In this document: piece after piece, positions 14,871 to 17,879 of the stretch | Layout: each line of letters opens with the position of its first letter | Numbering within the stretch: position 1 is the stretch's first letter | Assembly: GCA_028290305.1 (NCBI GenBank) | Contig: JAQGKC010000377.1 | Location: 1 to 17,879 of the forward strand | Reading direction: 5' to 3' | Length of the DNA: 17,879 bases | Source: Bradyrhizobium sp. | GTDB lineage: Bacteria; Pseudomonadota; Alphaproteobacteria; Rhizobiales; Xanthobacteraceae | Position numbers and translations under genes: made by a program | The notes under the pieces: generated by a model | The model's database searches: none | Seen by the model: only the letters and a program-made list of their open reading frames with translations | Told to the model about the DNA's origin: nothing

Positions 14871-15143
14871 TCACTCAGCGGCAACCTTGCTCGATTGCCG
14901 CGCCAAGTCCCTATCCATCACGGTCCTGCAACCGGCGCTCAAGTTGGCGCGCTGCTTGAACATGCACGCCGTGATGCGCGAGACGTCGGGGATCTCCGAA
15001 CTGCAGAGACGAAATGCATCCCCGGTGCACATTTGCTGCGCCTCGGCGCTGAAGGCGAAGCTCGAGGTCGACGACAGCGCGGAGCAGGAAACCGCGAATG
15101 CCAACATCAGGCCAGCCCGTATCGTTCTACGGAAAGCGATCAT
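14871..15143 (-). CDS. Small exported four-cysteine protein, unknown function
   Basis: A 90-aa precursor with a classical signal peptide (MIAFRRTIRA, then a hydrophobic stretch to about residue 30, FAFSA|EA). The mature part has four spaced cysteines, C39, C47, C60 and C72, in MCTGDAFRLC...ITACMFKQRANLSAGC. This resembles a short cysteine-repeat family common in Bradyrhizobiaceae; the cysteines probably form two disulphides in the periplasm. The frame continues open to 15539, but the ATG at 15143 has GGGAG upstream and opens directly with the signal peptide, so the longer start is rejected. A CRP-like site lies 75-90 bp upstream. Function is unknown. Confidence 0.8.
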   Translation of the reverse strand: MIAFRRTIRAGLMLAFAVSCSALSSTSSFAFSAEAQQMCTGDAFRLCSSEIPDVSRITACMFKQRANLSAGCRTVMDRDLARQSSKVAAE

Positions 15144-15217
15144 TTTCGGCTCCCTATCAGCCGCGGTTGCGGCGTGTTGTTGATAGCCAAGTAGTGCCAA
15201 AACGGTATCGATTGGAC

Positions 15218-15233
15218 CGTGACGTCGATCACA
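15218..15233 (-). promoter_or_regulatory. CRP-like site upstream of the four-cysteine protein gene
   Basis: On the minus strand TGTGA-TCGACG-TCACG matches the E. coli CRP consensus TGTGA-N6-TCACA at nine of ten defined bases. It lies 75-90 bp upstream of the ATG at 15143, where an activator site would be expected. Whether a CRP/FNR-family protein of this organism uses that consensus is not known from the sequence. Confidence 0.45.
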
Positions 15234-15252
15234 CCCCCGCAGTTGGGTCGGC

Positions 15253-15597
15253 TTACCAATAGATGCCGTGCCGATGGAGCTCGTATATGACGCGTGCTTC
15301 CGTCGATTCATGCCGGTGCTTCGGCTTCTCGGCCTTGGGCGCCTGGGCAGCTTTGTCGGCAGGCTTAGGCTGTTCAGCCGCAGCGGGTTGTTCAGTTTTC
15401 GTATCAACAACCGCAGGCCGCTCGACATAAGCGGGCGTCTCGACAGGCTTGGTGTCGACAGATTTGGCCTCGACCGGTTTGGACGGCTCAGCGGTTGCGG
15501 CCCCGTCGTTCGATGCCAGCGTAAGGCCTCTGCTCCCACCAGCGTGAGCGGTCGCGGATGCCAGAACCATTGCGGTGATCAGAATGAATTTACGCAT
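15253..15597 (-). CDS. Small exported Ala/Pro/Lys-rich protein, unknown function
   Basis: A 114-aa precursor with a clear signal peptide (MRKFILITAMVLASATAHA|GG, cleavage near 19/20). The mature region is low-complexity, with repeated KPVE/TKPVET/EQPAAAEQPKPADKAAQAPKAEKPK, probably extended and unstructured like a cell-wall- or periplasm-spanning linker. It ends in a compact motif, HRHESTEARVIYELHRHGIYW, that may be the functional or anchoring part. The ATG has AGGAGG upstream. No family is recognised. A CRP-like site lies 53-68 bp upstream. It is followed by the four-cysteine gene on the same strand after 109 bp, so the two may share regulation. Confidence 0.78.
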   Translation of the reverse strand: MRKFILITAMVLASATAHAGGSRGLTLASNDGAATAEPSKPVEAKSVDTKPVETPAYVERPAVVDTKTEQPAAAEQPKPADKAAQAPKAEKPKHRHESTEARVIYELHRHGIYW

Positions 15598-15649
15598 GTG
15601 AGCCTCCTGTTGTTCGACAAGGAGACTAAGCCGATCGAATAAACGGTTA

Positions 15650-15665
15650 TGTGAGATGGATCACG
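15650..15665 (+). promoter_or_regulatory. CRP-like site upstream of the Ala/Pro/Lys-rich protein gene
   Basis: TGTGA-GATGGA-TCACG matches the CRP consensus TGTGA-N6-TCACA at nine of ten bases and has exactly the same half-sites as the site at 15218-15233. It lies 53-68 bp upstream of the ATG at 15597 and between that gene and the end of the fused ATPase gene. Confidence 0.45.
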
Positions 15666-15696
15666 CAAGCCGTTCCGATACAATCAGAGGGGATGG

Positions 15697-15718
15697 AAAG
15701 GCCCGCCATGCAGGCTTT
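15697..15718 (-). terminator. Possible weak terminator after the fused LivG-LivF gene
   Basis: A hairpin can form between AAAGGCC (15697-15703, one bulged G) and GGCTTT (15713-15718), 15 nt after the ATPase stop on the minus strand. Only CTTT closes the 3' side, so it is a weak candidate for ending the transport operon before the next gene. Confidence 0.25.
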
Positions 15719-15732
15719 TAAAGATAGCCCTT

Positions 15733-17214
15733 TCAGAGATAACCCTCGCCAGCCTCCGCGGCAAAACGGCCGGGATCGCCTTCCCAGACGATCCGCGCGT
15801 GCTCCAGCACATACACCCGATCAGCATGCGGCAGCGCGAAGGTCACGTTTTGCTCGCCGAGCAAAACCGTGATTGGAGTGGTCTGGCGCAATTTTTCCAA
15901 TGCCTTCGACAACAGTTCGAGAATGACCGGCGCGAGCCCAAGCGTGGGCTCATCCAGGATCAGGATTTTCGGCTGCATCATCAGCGCGCGGCCGATTGCC
16001 AACATCTGTTGTTCGCCGCCGGACAGCGTCTGCGCTATCTGGCTTTGACGCTCCTTCAGAATCGGAAACAGCTCGAACAGCCACGCCAATTGCTTGTCCC
16101 TGTCCTCGGTCGACAGGTGCTGCCCGCCGAGATCGAGATTTTCGCGCACGGTCATCTCGCCGAACAGTTCGCGGGACTCCGGGCACTGCACGATGCCGCT
16201 TCGAGCGATACGCGCCGGACTGGTGCCGCGCAGCTTCTCGCCATCGCGGACGATTTCGCCGGTGTAGGGAAGGAAGCCCGAAATGGTATTGAACAGCGTG
16301 GTCTTGCCGGCGCCATTGAGGCCGACGACGGAGACGAACTCGCCCTGGTGGATATGGATCGAAACTTTCTCTAGCGCCTGCGCCTTGCCATAGTGGACGC
16401 TGACATTCTCCACCTGCAGCAACGGCACCTTGTCCTTGAAGCTGGTTTCGGGGCGCGCCGAGGTTTCGATGGCGCCGCCGAGATAAACCCGGCGCACCGT
16501 CTCGTTGCGCATCACCTCGTCGGCACGGCCGGTGACGATTTCCTCGCCGAGATACATTGCCAGCACCCGGTCGACCAATGCGGCGACGCTCTTGACGTTG
16601 TGGTCGACCAGCATCACCGCGCGGCCTTCGTCGCGGAAGCTGCGGATCAGTTCGGAGAAAACCCCGACTTCGGCCAATGTCAGCCCCGCGAACGGCTCGT
16701 CGACCAGCACCACCTTGGGGTCTCTGGCGATGGCCTTGGCCAATTCGAGCCGGCGCAAATCGGCAAACGGCAAGGTCGGCGGACGTCGATCCATCACCGA
16801 GCCCAGGCCGACGCGGTTCGCGATCCATTTGGCGCGCTCCGTCAGGGCCTTGTCCGCAAACAGCATGAACAGGCTGTCCGGCAACAGCGCCACCATGATG
16901 CTCTCCAGCACAGTCTGCCGGTTCAGCGGCCGCGAGTGCTGGAACACCATGCCGAAACCCTTGCGCGCGATCTTGTGCGCGGGCAGGCCGGCGACGTTTT
17001 CGCCCTGGAAAATGACTTCGCCCGCGGTCGGACGTTCGATGCCCATGATCGACTTCATCGCGGTCGACTTGCCGGAGCCGTTCGGGCCGATCAGGCCGAA
17101 AATTTCGCCGGCGCGCAGATCGAGGCTGAGATCCTTGACCGCGGTCAGGCCGCCGAAGCGCTTTGTCAGCTTGCGGACCTCGAGAACGGGAGCATTGGTG
17201 GTGGTTGCGTCCAT
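15733..17214 (-). CDS. Fused LivG-LivF ABC transporter ATPase (two nucleotide-binding domains)
   Basis: A 493-aa protein carrying both ATPases of a Liv-type importer, usually two separate proteins of about 250 and 235 aa. Domain 1 (about 9-250, LivG-like): Walker A GPNGSGKST (43-51), degenerate signature LPFADLRRLELA (148-159), Walker B VVLVDEP (168-174) and His205 in VDHNV. Domain 2 (about 265-490, LivF-like): Walker A GLNGAGKTT (298-306), signature LSGGEQQ (397-403), Walker B ILILDEP (417-423) and EQN (454-456) in place of the switch His, as is usual in LivF. A linker of about 15 residues joins them. Start is the ATG at 17214, which overlaps the LivM stop by one base; an in-frame GTG at 17217 is equally possible, with GAGG upstream. 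Located at the cytoplasmic face of the membrane. Confidence 0.93.
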   Translation of the reverse strand: MDATTTNAPVLEVRKLTKRFGGLTAVKDLSLDLRAGEIFGLIGPNGSGKSTAMKSIMGIERPTAGEVIFQGENVAGLPAHKIARKGFGMVFQHSRPLNRQTVLESIMVALLPDSLFMLFADKALTERAKWIANRVGLGSVMDRRPPTLPFADLRRLELAKAIARDPKVVLVDEPFAGLTLAEVGVFSELIRSFRDEGRAVMLVDHNVKSVAALVDRVLAMYLGEEIVTGRADEVMRNETVRRVYLGGAIETSARPETSFKDKVPLLQVENVSVHYGKAQALEKVSIHIHQGEFVSVVGLNGAGKTTLFNTISGFLPYTGEIVRDGEKLRGTSPARIARSGIVQCPESRELFGEMTVRENLDLGGQHLSTEDRDKQLAWLFELFPILKERQSQIAQTLSGGEQQMLAIGRALMMQPKILILDEPTLGLAPVILELLSKALEKLRQTTPITVLLGEQNVTFALPHADRVYVLEHARIVWEGDPGRFAAEAGEGYL

Positions 17215-17879
17215 CACGAGCGGGCCTCACGCGACAGGGCCGCTCCGAGGAAACCGCCGGGGAAAAACAAAACGACAAGCAGTGCCACGGCCGAGACGAT
17301 GAATGTCGCCAGTTCACCGGTCGGCCGCAGGAATTCGCCGGCAACGATCAGGAAGATTGCGCCCAGTGCCGCGCCCAGCACGGTGCGGCGGCCGCCGAGC
17401 ACCGCGGCGACGATGACGTTGACCCCGACCGCGACGTCGACGACGGTGCCGACCGAAGCGGTGCCGAAATAGAACACCAGCAACGCGCCGGACAGCCCTG
17501 AGAAAAATGCGCTGACGACGAACGCCGCGAGCTTGTGCTTGACGATGTTGAAGCCGAGCGCGCCGGCCTGAACCGGGTCCTGGCCGCTGGCTTGCAGCAC
17601 GAGACCGATCGGCGACTGCGAAAGCCCGTACAGGATGATGGCGCTGATGGTCATGAAGCCGAGCGCAATCCAGTAATTGACGCCAGCGTCGATCGAGATG
17701 ACATCGGGAATGGTCAGGCCGATTTCACCGCCGGTGAGATCGGCGAACACCACGATGAAGTTCTGCAGCATCAGCACCTCGACCAGCGTGGTCAGACCGA
17801 AATAAGGACCGCGCACCCGCAACGCCGGCAGCGCCAGCACGAAGCCCGCGATCACCGACGCCAGCGCGCCCAGCACGAT
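17214..17879 (-). CDS. LivM-type branched-chain amino acid (HAAT) ABC transporter permease, partial
   Basis: The last 221 residues of an inner-membrane permease; its N-terminus lies beyond the right edge. About five hydrophobic segments are visible. Family landmarks are ALPALRVRGPYFGLTTLVEVLML, followed by FADLTGGEIGLTIPDV (LivM proteins have LRGLYFA..TL and LTGGxxG here). Further on are QAGALGFNIVKHKLAAFVVSAFFSGLSGALL (the cytoplasmic EAA-like loop that contacts the ATPase) and VLGGRRTVLGAALGA. Stop TGA overlaps the start of the fused ATPase, so both are one operon. This transporter is separate from the LivH/binding-protein pair at the left edge as far as can be seen. Its substrate is unknown, and the proline-rich and small secreted genes that follow are unrelated to it. 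Confidence 0.93.
   Translation of the reverse strand: MVLGALASVIAGFVLALPALRVRGPYFGLTTLVEVLMLQNFIVVFADLTGGEIGLTIPDVISIDAGVNYWIALGFMTISAIILYGLSQSPIGLVLQASGQDPVQAGALGFNIVKHKLAAFVVSAFFSGLSGALLVFYFGTASVGTVVDVAVGVNVIVAAVLGGRRTVLGAALGAIFLIVAGEFLRPTGELATFIVSAVALLVVLFFPGGFLGAALSREARS

Noticed and set aside
14871..15539. A 222-residue reading frame covering the four-cysteine exported protein
   Set aside because: The first 132 codons overlap another real gene, lack a ribosome site and read as low-complexity; the ATG at 15143 has GGGAG and a proper signal peptide.
1..17879. tRNA or rRNA genes, insertion sequences, integrases, CRISPR repeats
   Set aside because: None were seen on either strand; no transposase motifs, no regularly spaced repeats and no cloverleaf-like blocks with a CCA end were noticed.

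Overview
The window looks like chromosomal DNA from an alphaproteobacterium of the Bradyrhizobium/Rhodopseudomonas type. This is inferred from the high GC content, densely packed 1-4 bp overlapping genes, several Liv-type (HAAT) ABC transport genes, a CoxMSL-type molybdenum hydroxylase and a run of small rhizobial-style hypothetical proteins. I could not run a similarity search. No rRNA, tRNA, IS element, integrase or CRISPR array is visible.

Layout. (1) 1-5596, minus strand: a three-subunit molybdenum hydroxylase (FAD, 2Fe-2S and Mo subunits, overlapping stop/start codons), then a Tat-exported LivJ-type binding protein and the start of a LivH-type permease that runs off the left edge. A good sigma-70-like promoter lies at 5640-5668, and a 10-bp perfect hairpin separates binding protein from permease. 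(2) 5780-7789, plus strand: an LLM (luciferase-like) flavin monooxygenase and a PuuE-like polysaccharide-deacetylase-fold hydrolase. (3) 10846-7837, minus strand: VOC metalloprotein, flavin-dependent oxygenase of acyl-CoA dehydrogenase fold, flavin reductase and TetR regulator, tightly packed. (4) 10994-13022, plus strand: a 3-hydroxyisobutyrate-dehydrogenase-family oxidoreductase and an ACMSD-like amidohydrolase/decarboxylase. (5) 13695-13036, minus strand: a zeta-class GST. (6) 13.9-15.6 kb: five small genes (a two-TM membrane protein, DUF6894-like, DUF2171-like and two small exported proteins). (7) 15733-17879, minus strand: a fused LivG-LivF ATPase and the C-terminal part of a LivM-type permease, belonging to a transporter that enters from the right.

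How the genes may work together (inference). Blocks 1-5 form two divergent promoter regions and two convergent gene pairs, and read as one catabolic locus for an imported aromatic or N-heteroaromatic acid. A ring would be hydroxylated by the Mo enzyme, hydroxylated again by the reductase/oxygenase pair, and possibly decarboxylated by the ACMSD-like enzyme. It would then be opened and trimmed by the LLM, VOC, PuuE-like, dehydrogenase and zeta-GST enzymes. The combination partly resembles known picolinate-type chemistry, but no single known pathway matches gene for gene, so the substrate is open. A 16-of-18-bp palindrome just upstream of the VOC gene is the best candidate operator for the TetR protein. 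A shared box, TTGTTTATCG-N3-GAT, occurs in both divergent promoter regions. The two small exported-protein genes each have a CRP-like TGTGA-N6-TCACG site upstream.
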